From: Paraspadella gotoi
Lineage: Eukaryota > Chaetognatha
Direction: 5' to 3'
Assembly (NCBI GenBank): GCA_051294375.1
Contig: CM119265.1
Location: 15,042,963 to 15,106,962, forward strand
DNA length: 64,000 nucleotides
Shown: piece by piece, positions 50,879 to 63,587 of the stretch
How positions within the stretch are numbered: the stretch's first letter is position 1
How the letters are laid out: each line of letters begins with the position of its first letter
Translations under genes and position numbers: made by a program
The notes under the pieces: generated by a model
Database searches by the model: none
What the model was told of the DNA's origin: nothing
Seen by the model: only the letters and a program-made list of their open reading frames with translations

Positions 50879-51085
50879 TTAAAAACGATTATAAACAACT
50901 CCCAACGCGGTTAAAAGCGTTGAACGCCTAGGGTCTTCAAGAGGCATAAGTTTCTCTCTCGCGAGACGTTTAAACAATAATATCGTCACATTCGAATCAA
51001 ATCTTCTCGGGAAACGGGCGAGGCAGAACCCAGATATTAACTCGTCGGCGAGTCCCACGGCCACGGTCGTGTCAAATGACGTCCG
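50879..51085 (-). CDS. Possible terminal exon of an unrecognised gene
   Basis: On the minus strand, after a plausible acceptor (AAAATTTAG), an open frame of about 69 codons reads through GLADELISGFCLARFPRRF and ends GVVYNRF at a stop. It has no in-frame ATG near its start, so it would have to be spliced. It is unchanged in the second copy (60184-60369), but that copy is probably an assembly duplicate and so gives no evolutionary support. Family not recognised. Confidence 0.35.
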   Translation of the reverse strand, partial: RTSFDTTVAVGLADELISGFCLARFPRRFDSNVTILLFKRLAREKLMPLEDPRRSTLLTALGVVYNRF

Positions 51086-51265
51086 TAACTAAATTTTTAC
51101 CACGGTGCGGTCTTTGTATCCATTTAATTTTGTTTTCCTTCTTGCGTCGAGTCTCACCTTGCGCAATAATATATTTTTTTGTTCAGTAATACAAATTTTA
51201 TAAATAATAATTGTTTTAAATTTATTTTAATTATTTTTATATTTGAGGTAGAAAATGAATTGTTT

Positions 51266-51509
51266 GTTTACGTACGCGTTTTATAAAGAAACAAATTTCG
51301 GACATGTTTCAGCTTCAATGTTAGCCTTCATCAGCGGAAAAACGAATTGATTTTTGAAACAAATATTTTCATAGACTTTCTCTCTTCAAACTTCAAAGTC
51401 TGTAAAAATTTTTTTTTTCACAAATCAATTTGTTTTTGCGCTGATGGAGGTTTACATTGAAGCCGAATCATATCCGAAATTTGTTTCTTAATAAAACTAG
51501 TACGTAAAC
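51266..51509. mobile_element. Foldback (long inverted-repeat) element
   Basis: GTTTACGTAC at the left and GTACGTAAAC at the right bound two arms of about 100 bp that are imperfect reverse complements (for example AAGAAACAAATTTCGG against CCGAAATTTGTTTCTT). The arms are separated by a short AT-rich spacer. The twin copy is at about 60570-60814. Confidence 0.7.
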
Positions 51510-52177
51510 ATAAGGAAAAAAAAAATTTTGATTTATATTTTTTAAACGGTTAACAATTGGGTTGGTTAGGGATTAGGGTGGTAAGGGTGGTTAGGAATTT
51601 GTAATAAAAAGTTTTTCTCCTTTTACCAGTATCTTTTTTTTTTATTTTTGCGTAGTAAAATTTTTATATAAGTCGCTCATAACATAAGAAGCGAAAAAAA
51701 AGATCGCAAAATCCTGGTCGGCAAATGTATAAATAAGCCACATTTAAATTTTTCGGCTATGATTCATCTTGCCCCTGATTTTGGATAGGTTTTGGTGGTT
51801 TAAGGTAAAGATCTACTATAAAATCAAAAAGGGCAGGGGTACAAAACTTTAATCTTGATATCTATTTTCAAGTAAAGGAATTTTTTTAAATTTAATTTAA
51901 AAATTTTTTTTTTATCATCCTGAATTATTTTGATGGATTCGGATAGAGAACAAAAAGTTAAATAAAAAATGTAATTATAACTTTTAAAAATTATGTTTTT
52001 TTAGTAAAAATTTTAAAAAACTGATAAATTAATGAAAAGGTAATAATTTTTAAGTTTTTCCTATTTTTCACCCACTTATGAGCAGAACATCAAAAAAAGA
52101 ATTGTACTTTGGGTAAACAACTTTTTGCCAGCTACCCGAATCCGATCTTTAAAAATTTTTTAGCCATTTCTATCTAT

Positions 52178-52277
52178 NNNNNNNNNNNNNNNNNNNNNNN
52201 NNNNNNNNNNNNNNNNNNNNNNNNNNNNNNNNNNNNNNNNNNNNNNNNNNNNNNNNNNNNNNNNNNNNNNNNNNNNN
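52178..52277. other. Assembly gap (100 N)
   Basis: Exactly 100 N bases, the usual placeholder for a scaffold join of unknown length. Confidence 0.99.
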
Positions 52278-54800
52278 GGTTAACCAGGCAAATTCGTCCA
52301 TGGGGCCGAAAAAAGATTTGGCGACTACACGGTTATCATGCTTAAATATATGAAATATGGCTTAAATTATATTCATTGCTATTTTCTATGTATATGATGG
52401 AGAAGAAAGTTTTACCTGATCATTTGATGTAAGATCCCTTGCCCAATTTCGATCAAGTTAACACAAAAATTCTAGTCGGCCCCACTTTTTTATGTTTTTA
52501 TGTGGTGAACTTATCTTTAACTTTTATCTTTAACAGGACTCTTTTCAAATTTGGAGGTATTACACTTCTACTGCAATCCTCTCCTCAATTAAAAAGTGAT
52601 GATTCAATAGTTTCAAATGAAATGGTATGGCTTCAATCACTTTGACGAAAAAATTCAGCCCTATTCTGACATTATTAATTTAAGAACAATTGTCTGTGAG
52701 ACAAGGTACCATTTTATTTTCTACGGTATTTTTAAAATATATGGTCTTCACGATTTTAAAATTACGCCGAATAACCTTCGCACGCATATTAACTGGATTA
52801 TAAGTTGCCCTTTGTTTTTCTCTCAAAATCCTTTTTATTTCTTAGTCTTCTCTTTGACTCGGAGATGGCCGACGCGAACAGATGACAATATATGACTCAA
52901 ACGAAGCCAAAAACTCTGACAGTGAATTAAATAAACGAGATGGCATGATGGGTTCCGTTCTCCATTTCTTTTATTCTATCTCCTATATCTTCTTTTGGTC
53001 TTTTTTTTAGATATACTTTCCCGTCAAGTGTTATAGAGCAATAATTCCCCGGTCAACTACATAATGAACTTATATGGTCTTTTACTTATTTAACTCGTTA
53101 AACTTATGTTAATTTGTAATTTAAATTCCAACGTTGTTTGGAATCTATTTTTATGATTTTTTGTACATCATGACTGATGCTAAAATCTTGATAATTTTCG
53201 GTGCGCAAATCTCATGCTTCTTTCAACGCAGTTGATTTCATACGTAATTAACCCGCGCTAGAGAAATTTGTAATTGTTCGATGTGACCCAAATTGACAAA
53301 TAATCGTGCTCTCTTGGAAGTTGTCCTCAGCGTTTCTCACACTGACTTACGATCGCCTTTCTCGGAAGCTAAATCTGGGTATTAATTTAGTTAAGATTAA
53401 TCTAATTAATCTGAATTTGGGACGATAAATATTGATTCCTCTTACTTCTGTCAATTCTACATTTCATCTCGGGAGAAAAAGTTTAAATACTGTTTCAGCG
53501 TAGGACCATTATTAACATATCTGAATACCGTTTATGTGAAAAAAAATTAAAACTTAACTGTTATAATCCGAAAATATTCCTCTGATAAATTATTAATACG
53601 ATGAAATTAACCAAGTAGCCCGGTATTATTAACCGGTATCTCATGCTACTAATATTTTATTAAATTCTTTTTTTTTATGACCCTCAGTCGTTGTACTCAT
53701 ATTATAATATATCGAATCTAATTATAACTGAAACTTTTCTTCAGAGTCCTTCCTTTTGTTAAACCTATGAGAGATAAAAACTAGTTTTCATGGATTCCAC
53801 TTTCAGATAACTGGATTTTATGATATTTTGACCTTTAGTTTATTTGATATATATAATAAACATCCCTAATGGATGGAAACAGTACATCAGTTGGGGGCGA
53901 CCTGTCTAATGGGGCTTTTTGTATTATGTTTCTTACCAAGTCTGATGATAAAAATCTATATCAAGAGCTAGGGTCTGTTAAGCAGAATAAGGTTTCTCGC
54001 CGGGCTAGAAATTTAACTAGTTTTGGTTTTTTCAACTCAAGAATTTTACCTACACCGGAAGATTAAATCTTCGGCGCGAACGTTTATTTTTTTAATCCGG
54101 TTTTCGTTTCGCTTCAATTCAAAGATTGGTTCGTCGTTTTTGTTACTGTGTCTTTATAGAAATCTTTCTGGTTGTTTAAAAATGGTCGTTGTTATATACA
54201 TTCTTCGTAATTAAATGTATCAATGATAAACATACAAAAAAGTCATGAAAATCTAATTGAGGCGAATGGAAACCCCGTTAATACCCATGAAAACACATGA
54301 TGTGTCCAGTTTAAGCCCCATACTGAATTCTAATCGTGTATGAACCGCAATAATTCCCAACTATGTAATAAGTGTGTAAGCAGCAATCAATACATTTAAA
54401 TTAAATTAGATTTCAAATTTATTATTCTTTTGAGGTAGGATTCTCTCCGGAAGATGATCCTAATATGAAATTCCGCTATGGATCCTCCTCTGACACATGA
54501 TTCGGTTATCTCTGGATCTGAACTTCACCAACCATAATATGACGGAATAGATTTACTAGATCTCTGTGGCGCGACAAACAATTCAAATTCTAAAGTACGT
54601 ATATTATTGATGGCTTAACTCGAATTAAATTATAAGGCCCGACAGGTCCTGTTGAGTTTAAAGTAACTTCTTTTCTCTTGAAAAACTTTTTACGGGTATA
54701 GAGAGATCAATTGTTTTAGGACTACGGTGAGGTCTCCTGATCGTTCGATTTTGCCACTTTTAATTATTCTCTTACTGGATCCTAATTCTTTTTCTGGTGG
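52278..54800 (+). pseudogene. Error-rich second copy of the 3' part of the snoRNA host gene
   Basis: Follows 45858-47100 in order with frequent insertions and substitutions: GCAAATTCGTCCATG at about 52290 (45865), CACTTCTACTGCAATCCTCT at about 52563 (46094), ATTACGCCGAATAAC at about 52760 (46270), ACCAAGTCTGA at about 53935 (46594), ATCAATTGTTTTAG at about 54706. The copy is much longer than its source, so errors are mostly insertions. Confidence 0.8.
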
Positions 54801-54829
54801 TGTTTACAGAGGGGGTTTAAGGACGAATA

Positions 54830-56940
54830 AAAACTAAAAAAAATTTACGGAGCAGTCACTGCCACGTCTTAATTTAGAAATTGTGCTCAATAAATTAAAT
54901 AACTGACCCGGCAAAAGGAAACAAGAAGATAGATAATTTAGCCTCACTTATACTCTGTTTAAATGTGCACCCTCTGGCTTCATTAACAGTAATAAAAGGA
55001 AGGTGTATCTAGGGAAATACTTTTCGGCCGGGAATGAGTCTCTCGCTGCACACACAAAGATATTGCCACTCTCCAAATTCATGGCGACGGGCCTGAAAAA
55101 TACGAATTTAATATTGTGAACATTAATATTGTAACTCTGTTTACAATTTCCTGCGTATTCGTACGTATGTGATATCTATATTTTATTTAGACCATGTATT
55201 GCCGAACGCTCTTGTATCCATTAGATAACCAAATCAACTTAGTCAAGACCATCTCCTCTCCTAGACACGCTAAGACTCTCGTTTTTTCAGGCGTATCGCT
55301 TGCTCTCTGTGTATACCAAAGGTTTAAATAAATTGGAGGTTAAAAGTCCTTAACCCGATTTTCTTTAGATATATCCACAAATTATCTATATTTACAATTT
55401 CATTCTTTTATATTTTGAAAATTTCAATACACTTTTCAATCGACGGATAACTTCACAAGTCTTTTTCGAAAAATCATATATTTATAAAAGACTAAAAGGA
55501 CCTTCTGGTTGCCTAGGAATTGGATAACGTCCCTACCGTCCTTCAACGATTATCGGGAACAATGTTCTTTAAAAAAGTTCCATCCAATCTTTCCAAACGC
55601 TCTAGAGAAGGACTACCGAGGGTAAGGTATTGAAGTAACTCAATTTTTATTTTATTTTAATAATGACCTTTAATATAGGAGTGAAGGAATAATCAGTTCG
55701 CTATTAACAATTCTTTGTCTGGTGTAGTCACTATGAGGTCATTTATTCTCCAAAATGAATTGAAGAATGACTGATCCTAAGAGTGTAGAATAGCTGTCAT
55801 GTGTCATTTAAAGATCTGAGAATAAGTCCCATATCAAAAAATCTCCTTATATTACCGCTGTCTGTGTTAATCTATCAGTTCTAGTCCAGTATGCAGTGCC
55901 TTCGATATATATTAGAGTCTAATCGCACGAAATTTTCGCTCCCCACTATACCCTCCTCACCATTTAGTGTTCCCGGGTGGGTGTTTTTTCTTCGCTCCCT
56001 AATTCAGGGTGGGGCCGCTACTCCAAAGGCAACGAGTTAACGGGGAGGGATGAGTTCAATATGGACGCTGCGCGCGGGGCCTGCGATAAACCTCTCTCCC
56101 TTCCTGACTAATACTTTCCTGGCATGTGGAAGATCGTCTCCTTCGGCATATCCCGAACCGCCTCACGAGAAGCGGGGGCGAAGCTCGTGCACCTGGATAG
56201 CGCGACCTCTAGTCACGCTCGCACGGGTGTCTTGCTTTTAACACCTGTGGAGCCGACAAGCACTTCGCCCATCGGGAACCAACTAGGATTATCTGGCGGG
56301 CTCCGTGTCGGTAAGCTGGACCTCTTTTTTCTGGTTGACAAACATTGCCACGTGTCCGGACACCTACAGGTTACTCCTTTTCCCACCCCCGAGACGTGTG
56401 ATAAGAAGAATCGACCGGATATAAGCTTCCCGCGGATTATTGATGGGGATGGAGTCTTTATGGATGCGAGTCGAATCTCTCATGTAATATATGTAAGAAC
56501 AAGATATTGCCGTGTATTCGAACTATTAACCTTGCTGTCTTACGTTCTATTTAACTCTCCGCCTCAAACCCTGCTTCTTTTCTATATCGACCTTCTATCG
56601 TCTTGGGGGAACAGACTCTCCGCTCCAAGCATTTCTGACTTGTCCTCGCGAGTTTTGCATTCAAACGGCGAGGCTAAAAGGTACTCTGAATTATGAGAGA
56701 TCATGGGTGACTCCACACCTAATTTCATTTGTGTGTGTCAGTTAGAAGTATCCAGAACAGAAGGAAAGAGAGCAGTGAGGAACAATAAACGGGGAGGCCG
56801 GTGCCTGGTGAGACCCCCCCCCCCCCCCCCTCAGAAAAGACTTTGAAGTTCTCGAAGTCAGGGGAGGATTTTACGAGGCAGGTGCGGGGAAACACCTGCC
56901 ACCTCCTCCGGGAATAAGAAAATAACAGGATCACTTGCTT
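54830..56940 (+). pseudogene. Error-rich second copy of RPS10
   Basis: Landmarks in order: AGGAATTGGATAACGTCCCT (about 55516, exon 2), GTGGAGCCGACAAG and CGCCCATCGGGA (about 56250, exon 3), AAAGACTTTGAA near 56838 and GGGAATAAGAAA near 56910 (exon 4). The reading frame is destroyed throughout. The pattern is that of uncorrected long-read sequence, not of evolutionary decay. Confidence 0.78.
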
Positions 56941-57229
56941 CGACCTTCTGAACATCTTGGTCAGATTTCAATCGTCGAAAAGAGGCTTGATTTTAGGTCC
57001 GGATCGACCACACTTGATTGTGATTCTTGTGGGGCGAGAATCTGAACAGGCCTTTGAGTAGTTAATGTTTTAATTTAGTGTGTCTCTTCACTTCATATTA
57101 AAGAGGGTACTGTTTTTAATATTATTAGCCCCATTTCAATGTTTCTTTACTTGTGTGGGGCGATTAAATTAAAGCGGAAAATGAAAAACATGAACAATTT
57201 AGCGTCAACTTTGTGTATAATTACCACAT

Positions 57230-59318
57230 AAATTGCCTGTCCGATATCAAAGATAAAAGGATGAAAAATATGTGTATATCAATTATGGTTTTTGCAAGGT
57301 GGGTGTATGTTATATTCACCTAATATTAGGTCATTTCAAGTCCTCGACTCATTTTAACAGTGATTTTGAGAGAGTATTTATATAAAAGCTCATTAATTAA
57401 AACTGAATTGATTTTTGACGGACCAACTTAAGAGAAAATTGGTAAAATTCTGAGGAATTGGATATCAGCTGGGGTGATTTTATTTTTTTAGGGTGTAGAG
57501 GTGGCTTGGGAAATTTGTCGGATTTAATGGCGAGAGGAAGATCAATGTTTCAACTAAATTCTAAATTTTTAGCTAAGTTTAGAATATGCTGGGGTTGTTC
57601 TGAATTGACTAATACTGACTGGGACTAATTCAATGAAATTTATCAGAGTTGCCAGCTTTGATGTCTCTCGCTCGAGAACTTGAGATTATAATCTTGGAGC
57701 TACTTTAATTTCAAAACATTTAGGGTTACATTCAAAAATCTTTTTTGTATCTTGGGATTCATAATAAAGGACTCAAAAAGGAATTACTATCGAAGTAATT
57801 AACATAAGTCTGGTTGTTCAGAAGAGGTAACTACCAGAAGGGGCGAGAGGTCGAGAGTTAGTTTTGATTACGCTTTCTTTAATGTAAATAAAGTGTGTTC
57901 TCGAGTCTCGTCGAACTTCTTGTCATTTGGTGTAGCAATAATATTAGTGATAATGTGGTTCCCGGATACGTGGGTTAATTGGTTTCTCTCTACTTTTAAA
58001 GAGTCAGCACTTTTAACCCGGATCGGCAAAAGGGAGGATAACTTTACATTTTTGTGCATTATTTTGTGGTATCCGAATGCATAATTAGGGGTTTATCTCA
58101 TGAATTTCACGACTTTCTCTCTCGTGTGCCACCCCGACTTCAAATCACCCAATTATAAGATAATTTCACAGTGAGTCTTTTCGTTTTCTGAAAAAAAAGT
58201 GAGAGAAAAACCATCATCGTGTGGCCTGTTCCTTTAAATTGTGCTTTTCCCCATTTCTTTTACATCTTTATTCCCATTTCAATCTCTAAAACAGGTTGCC
58301 AACCTTTCGTTTGGGGCTTTTGCGGGACTCGCATTGCCCAAGCGAGTCACTTCCCGGTCAAACTCATCGGTGGTTTGGCTGTGCGGCGACAGCTTGCTAT
58401 GGTGTGCTCGTTGTTCTTGAGATACCTTATCGGACCAATCCGGAGCCAAGGGCTTCGCGAGGTCCTAGTAGATTTTTTTGTCGATTTTTTAAATTTGTTT
58501 ATTGAATTGTGGGTTTTGACGTGACAATGAATACGTCTTAGTTTGGCCGAAATTCCTGAGGCGTTTGGACGATAGACTTGAATGAAACAGTTTCAGGTTA
58601 AATCGCTCGCTTTTATTGTTTATTAAATTAAATCTTTGTTTAACGCTTACGTTTAACCAAGGTGGTCGTCTCTGGGAAATTGCTGGGTCAACGAGCAAAA
58701 GCAATGGAAAAGTTCGTTGATGGTAAGTAAAATTTAGGCCCCGCCGGTCAATATGCACACCTTTTGTTTAAATTTTTTTTCCTCAAAACTATCGTAGACC
58801 GTAGTTATAACAAACGAATTCTTTTCAGGCTTATGATACCATAGCGGTAACCCCCCCGTCAATGATACGTTGATTACTGCCGTTTCGACACGTTCCTCTT
58901 CGTCAGGGAGTTCTGGAAATTAAGGTTTCTATAATTATATTTATTCCCTTTTTTGTTCTTGGGGTCTTTTTGAGCGTCTCATATTTTATTTTCCAATAGT
59001 TTACCGGTCAAAAATTTCATGCTCCCCACTCGATTCGCGACCGGGCGGTAAATATTAGATGGGTTCCGAAAAACTCGGCTTTGTACCTGGGTCAATAAGC
59101 ATTCTAGACATTTTTATTCGCTCTGATTGCTATCATTATTATCATTGATTCTTAAACTTCCTTTCCTTTCAGATCACTGTCTCTATTCGTCGAACCCAAA
59201 AAGAGGACAGGAAATTATTCCTGACCAACCGTATTCGGAGCAAAAAGGCAGCAAGCTTCCCGAGCAGATTCAGCCCCCCCAACAGCAGCCTGTTGCAGTC
59301 CCAGTCCCCAGTGTCTAA
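57230..59318 (+). pseudogene. Error-rich second copy of RPS3
   Basis: Follows RPS3 exon by exon: ATTGCCTGTCC near 57232, GGTTGTTCAGAAGAGG near 57812, AAACTCATCGGTGGTTTGGC near 58360, GTGGTCGTCTCTGGGAAATT near 58662. From about 59170 it becomes almost identical to 49885 onward. Its last exon preserves the tail SEQKGSKLPEQIQPPQQQ that is frameshifted in the first copy, so each copy corrects the other. Confidence 0.8.
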
Positions 59319-59319
59319 A

Positions 59320-61475
59320 ATCGAAGGACAGCAAAAGAAACGCACACGGAACCGGTTGCAGATAGCTTTCCAACTTGACGTACGAATGGATTTTAAAATG
59401 ATTGTGAATGATATCTGGACTCGCATTTTGTCTTAACTGCTTCCAGTTTGTTGAAATTTAATAAAGTCGAATGTTTTATATGCCGCACGTTTTTATTTCA
59501 CAATGACAAAAACGGCAGTTCTGTTAGCTTTTATATATATACTAAGAACTATGTTACTAGTTTTATTATTTCTTAATGAGTGCCAGAGCACAAAATAAGG
59601 TTAGCGGCATAAGCTCATGAAAACTACACGGTACACACAGAAGGCTAAAATGAGGTAACCGTTTTTTGTGACCAGAATCTGTTCACAAACTACCCGATCA
59701 TATTTCATGAAATTTGAATCGCTAATGACTTAGGGGTAGTTTGGCTCATGAGGGTGAGGGTAATAATTTTTAAAAAGATTTTTAAATTTTTTAAAACGCC
59801 AAAATAGTGGTCGGTGAGAGTAAAATTAAACTAAAAATTTTAACAAATAAAGAATATTCATTTATTTTAATTTAAAATAACTAAATGTTTTTTAATCAAG
59901 CAAGTGATTTTGTAACTTTCATATTAATATTAATTAGGCTAGTATCCTCAGAAGAAAGTATTTTTGACAAAAAATATTTTAATACCAAAATCGATGATAG
60001 ATTGTTTGTGCCTCTTGGAAATTCGTTACTTTTTATTTACTTAAAATGGCGCTCAGATTTTGGAACAGGTTGGTAAGTTTTATTTATCAACAATTGGCGA
60101 AGAGGACGGGATAAAAATGTTTACAATTAAAAACGGTGTGGAATTAATTATTTAATTTCGAGTTTAAAACGTAAAATCTTGACTTAAAAACGATTATAAA
60201 CAACTCCCAACGCGGTTAAAAGCGTTGAACGCCTAGGGTCTTCAAGAGGCATAAGTTTCTCTCTCGCGAGACGTTTAAACAATAATATCGTCACATTCGA
60301 ATCAAATCTTCTCGGGAAACGGGCGAGGCAGAACCCAGATATTAACTCGTCGGCGAGTCCCACGGCCACGGTCGTGTCAAATGACGTCCGTAACTAACAT
60401 TTTTACCACCGGTCGGTCTTTGTTATCCATTTAATTTTGTTTTCCTTCTTTGGTCGTCACACTTGCGCAATAATATATTTTTTTGTTCAGTAATACAAAT
60501 TTTATAAATAATAATTGTTTTAAATTTATTTTAATTATTTTTATATTTGAGGTAGAAAATGAATTGTTTGTTTACGGTACGCGTTTTATAAGAAACAAAT
60601 TTCGGACATGGTTCAGCTTCAATGTTAGCCTTCATCAGCGGAAAAAACGAATTGATTTTTGAAACAAATATTTTCATAGACTTTCTCTCTTCAAACTTCA
60701 AAGTCTGTTAAAATTTTTTTTTTTCACAAATCAATTTGTTTTTGCGCTGATGGAGTTTACATTGAAGCCGAATCATATCCGAAATTTGTTTCTTAATAAA
60801 ACTAGTACGTAAACATAAGGAAAAAAAAAATTTTGATTTATATTTTTTAAACGGTTTACAATTGGGTTGGTTAGGGATTAGGGTGGTAAGGGTGGTTAGG
60901 AATTGTAATAAAAGTTTTTCTCCTTTTACCAGTATCTTTTTTTTTATTTTTGCGTAGTAAAATTTTTATATAAGTCGCTCATACATAAGAAGCGAAAAAA
61001 AAGATCGCAAAATCCTGGTCGGCAAATGTATAAATAAGCCACATTTAAATTTTTCGGCTATGATTCATCTTGCCCCTGATTTTGGATAGGTTTTGGTGTT
61101 TTAAGGTAAAGATCTACTATAAAATCAAAAAGGGCAGGGGTACAAAACTTTAATCTTGATATCTATTTTCAAGTAAAGGAATTTTTTAAATTTAATTTAA
61201 AAATTTTTTTTTTATCATCCTGAATTATTTTGATGGATTCGGATAGAGAACAAAAAGTTAAATAAAAAATGTAATTATAACTTTTTAAAATTATGTTTTT
61301 TAGTAAAATTTTAAAAACTGATAAATTAATGAAAAGGTAATAATTTTTAAGTTTTTCCTATTTTTCACCCACTTATGAGCAGAACATCAAAAAAAGAATT
61401 GTACTTTGGGTAAACAACTTTTTGCCAGCTACCGAATCCGATCTTTAAAAATTTTTTAGCCATTTCTATCTATAA
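59320..61475 (+). repeat. Near-identical second copy of 50015-52177
   Basis: Matches 50015-52177 with only scattered single-base indels, mostly in homopolymers, and stops matching exactly where the first copy runs into its N gap. It includes second copies of the minus-strand frame (60184-60369), the foldback element and the TTAGGG-like tract. Confidence 0.92.
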
Positions 61476-62198
61476 ATATTAAAAATTAATATATAGGGTA
61501 TAAAGTCAATATTAGAATATTTGTCCACCTTAATTTGTTTAAAAATGTATAAATTTTCGTTTGAGCAGATATTCGATTAAAATTTTTGACCCAACTTACT
61601 GAGATAGGCCACCCCTATTTAAGGCCTCCATCCCTCTTACAAGATAATGACATCGCTTTCCATCAAGACTGTCCGTCTAGTTTATTCACTCCCAGAGTAC
61701 ATGGCTTCCCTATGTAGTATCTATATATGTATTCCCTCTATATATTATAGACTTTAAACGTCTATCCTAAAAAATTGGTTTGAAAATAAAACATCTTGAT
61801 ATTATTATTTCTTTTACTTATACAGAAAACAAAAGTTTAATTTTGGCGGGTTCAATTCGTCGGTAGGTGTCGCTCGGGCTTTTTCAACGTTCAGCGCCGA
61901 AACCGAATCAAAGCCGTTGTTCCTGCAACGGGCCTTTCAAACAGTTGAAGCCATCATTGCTTTATTATGGGTTTGGACATAGCGGGTGACGCGTTTCTCC
62001 GTTTTGTAATACGAATTGTATTGATATTGTTTTTCGGACGATTATCTTTGATGTGGGTGTATTTGACATTTTCTTATTTGAATTTTTTATTTATCTATAT
62101 TAATTTGTTGAAAATTTTGACTATTCACAAGTCGACGTCGGAAAAAAATTATTCTAAAACTGCTTCTTGGCTTTCCGAAAAAAAAGAAGCCAACGAAT
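61476..62198 (+). other. Region upstream of GTF2E2
   Basis: AT-rich. A fragment of the 323-bp repeat lies at about 61620-61715 (AAGGCCTCCATCCCTCTTAC). The remainder probably contains the GTF2E2 promoter and leader. An open frame at 61967-62236 (hydrophobic start, then low complexity) overlaps GTF2E2 in another frame and has no recognised domain. Confidence 0.5.
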
Positions 62199-63486
62199 AT
62201 GGAGTCCTCGCTCCTCAAATCCCACGAGGCCTTTAAGGCCCGCGCCCTGGCCACTCCAGTTGTGGAAAAGACAATCAAGAAAAAAGACGGTGGAAGCGGA
62301 AAGAACTCTCCCTCCTTATCACGACGCTCCACCCCGACCCCTTCGCCTGCGCCGAACTTTGATTATAAAACTAGCACCGGTTCTTCACAGTACAAGTTTA
62401 GGTAGTTCGCTGTGCACGCTTGTTGATGAGTTGAAAAAATTGTCCGTTTTACTAAAAGTTACTCATTCTCCATTTACTCTTCAGCGTTTTGGCGAAAATT
62501 GTCAAACATATGCGAACTCGACACCAGCAAGGGGATAGATATCCGCTGTCCCTTGAAGAGATTCTGGATGAAACTCACCAAACAGATCTGGGATTCAAGA
62601 CCAAAGGTTTTGTCCTAAGAATTTCCTTTTCTCACGGTTGTGGTTGAAGTTTAAACCACTTTTCCGGGTTACTTTTCCTTTCACTAATCTTTATTTAGTT
62701 TGGCTGGAAAACGAAGCCCTGGGAAATAACCCAAAGATCGAAATTGTGCCTCCGGAAGACGGTTCCGACAAGAAATACGGATTTAAACCTGCCATTCCTG
62801 TCAAAGACCGAAAGACGCTCTTGCAATATTTGGACAAGCAAGAGAGCGAAGGACTTGGTCAGTTTGGGAAGTTAATAGGCCAGTTATTAAATGGTGCCGG
62901 CCACATATGTGACAGTTTCTATATCTAACTATAAAAGTTTTGCTCCCATTTGTTCATAGTTTATTTTCTTTCATAGGCGGCGTCTTAATGGACGACATTG
63001 AGGAAGCGTTGCCCCACGCACAGAAGGCGATTCGCCGTCTGACGGAGGAGAATCACATCGCCACCGTCGCACGTTCTCAGGACAAGAAGCAAATCGTCTT
63101 CTTCAGGCCAAAAGGTAAGAGATGCTTATGCAAGTTTTTTTTTCGTTTACGTCTAATCAAATTTGGCAAATCCTTACACTGCTCTTTTAGGCCGAGAGTT
63201 TCGCGTGGACGAAGAGTTCGTAAAACTGTGGCGCGGGGTAGCCGTCGATGGCATTGACGACGGCAAAGTCGAGGAATACTTAAAGAAGCACGGAATTACC
63301 TCGATGGAGGACGTGGCGCCAGGCAAGAGGATCATCGGAAAAGATCTCAAACGGAAAAAGGGAAAATCGAAAGCTAAAATCGTTAACAATGAACATTTGA
63401 AAGACGTTTTCAAGATTATTCGGACAAGGCTGCCCTCGGCGGGAAAAAAATCGAAAATTGAGGAGACTGTCTTTGCCGCTTTTTAA
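62199..63486 (+). CDS. GTF2E2: Transcription initiation factor IIE subunit beta
   Basis: Subunit of TFIIE, which helps recruit and regulate TFIIH in the RNA polymerase II pre-initiation complex. Exons 62199-62401, 62485-62606, 62699-62857, 62977-63114 and 63191-63486 give 305 residues (human 291). It starts [17 protein letters not shown] with TPVVEK, then a Ser/Pro-rich linker. The first winged helix contains [17 protein letters not shown] and LEEILDET, the second [33 protein letters not shown] and [10 protein letters not shown] lead to the basic C-terminal region. All intron phases fit. Confidence 0.96.
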
Positions 63487-63587
63487 TACTCGAGCTTACT
63501 GTGATAAAACTTAGCTCGCCGGGTGTGAGCAACTTACCATTTTTTCATTGTTATTCGTTTATAGAATAGTAAATCCTACAAAACGCT

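Larger units (their letters stand above)
50015..52177. other. RPS3 3' flank, no clear gene
   Basis: After the RPS3 3' UTR this stretch holds a degenerate MITE (about 50430-50523), a possible short exon beginning ATGGCGCTCAGATTTTGG at about 50735, the minus-strand reading frame at 50879-51085, a foldback element (51266-51509), TTAGGG-like repeats (51550-51600) and a fragment of the 323-bp repeat (51766-51806). All of it is repeated nearly exactly at 59320-61475. Confidence 0.7.

Noticed and set aside
56124-56696. 190-codon open frame
   Set aside because: It lies in the error-rich copy of RPS10 and mixes shifted pieces of RPS10 sequence with insertions.
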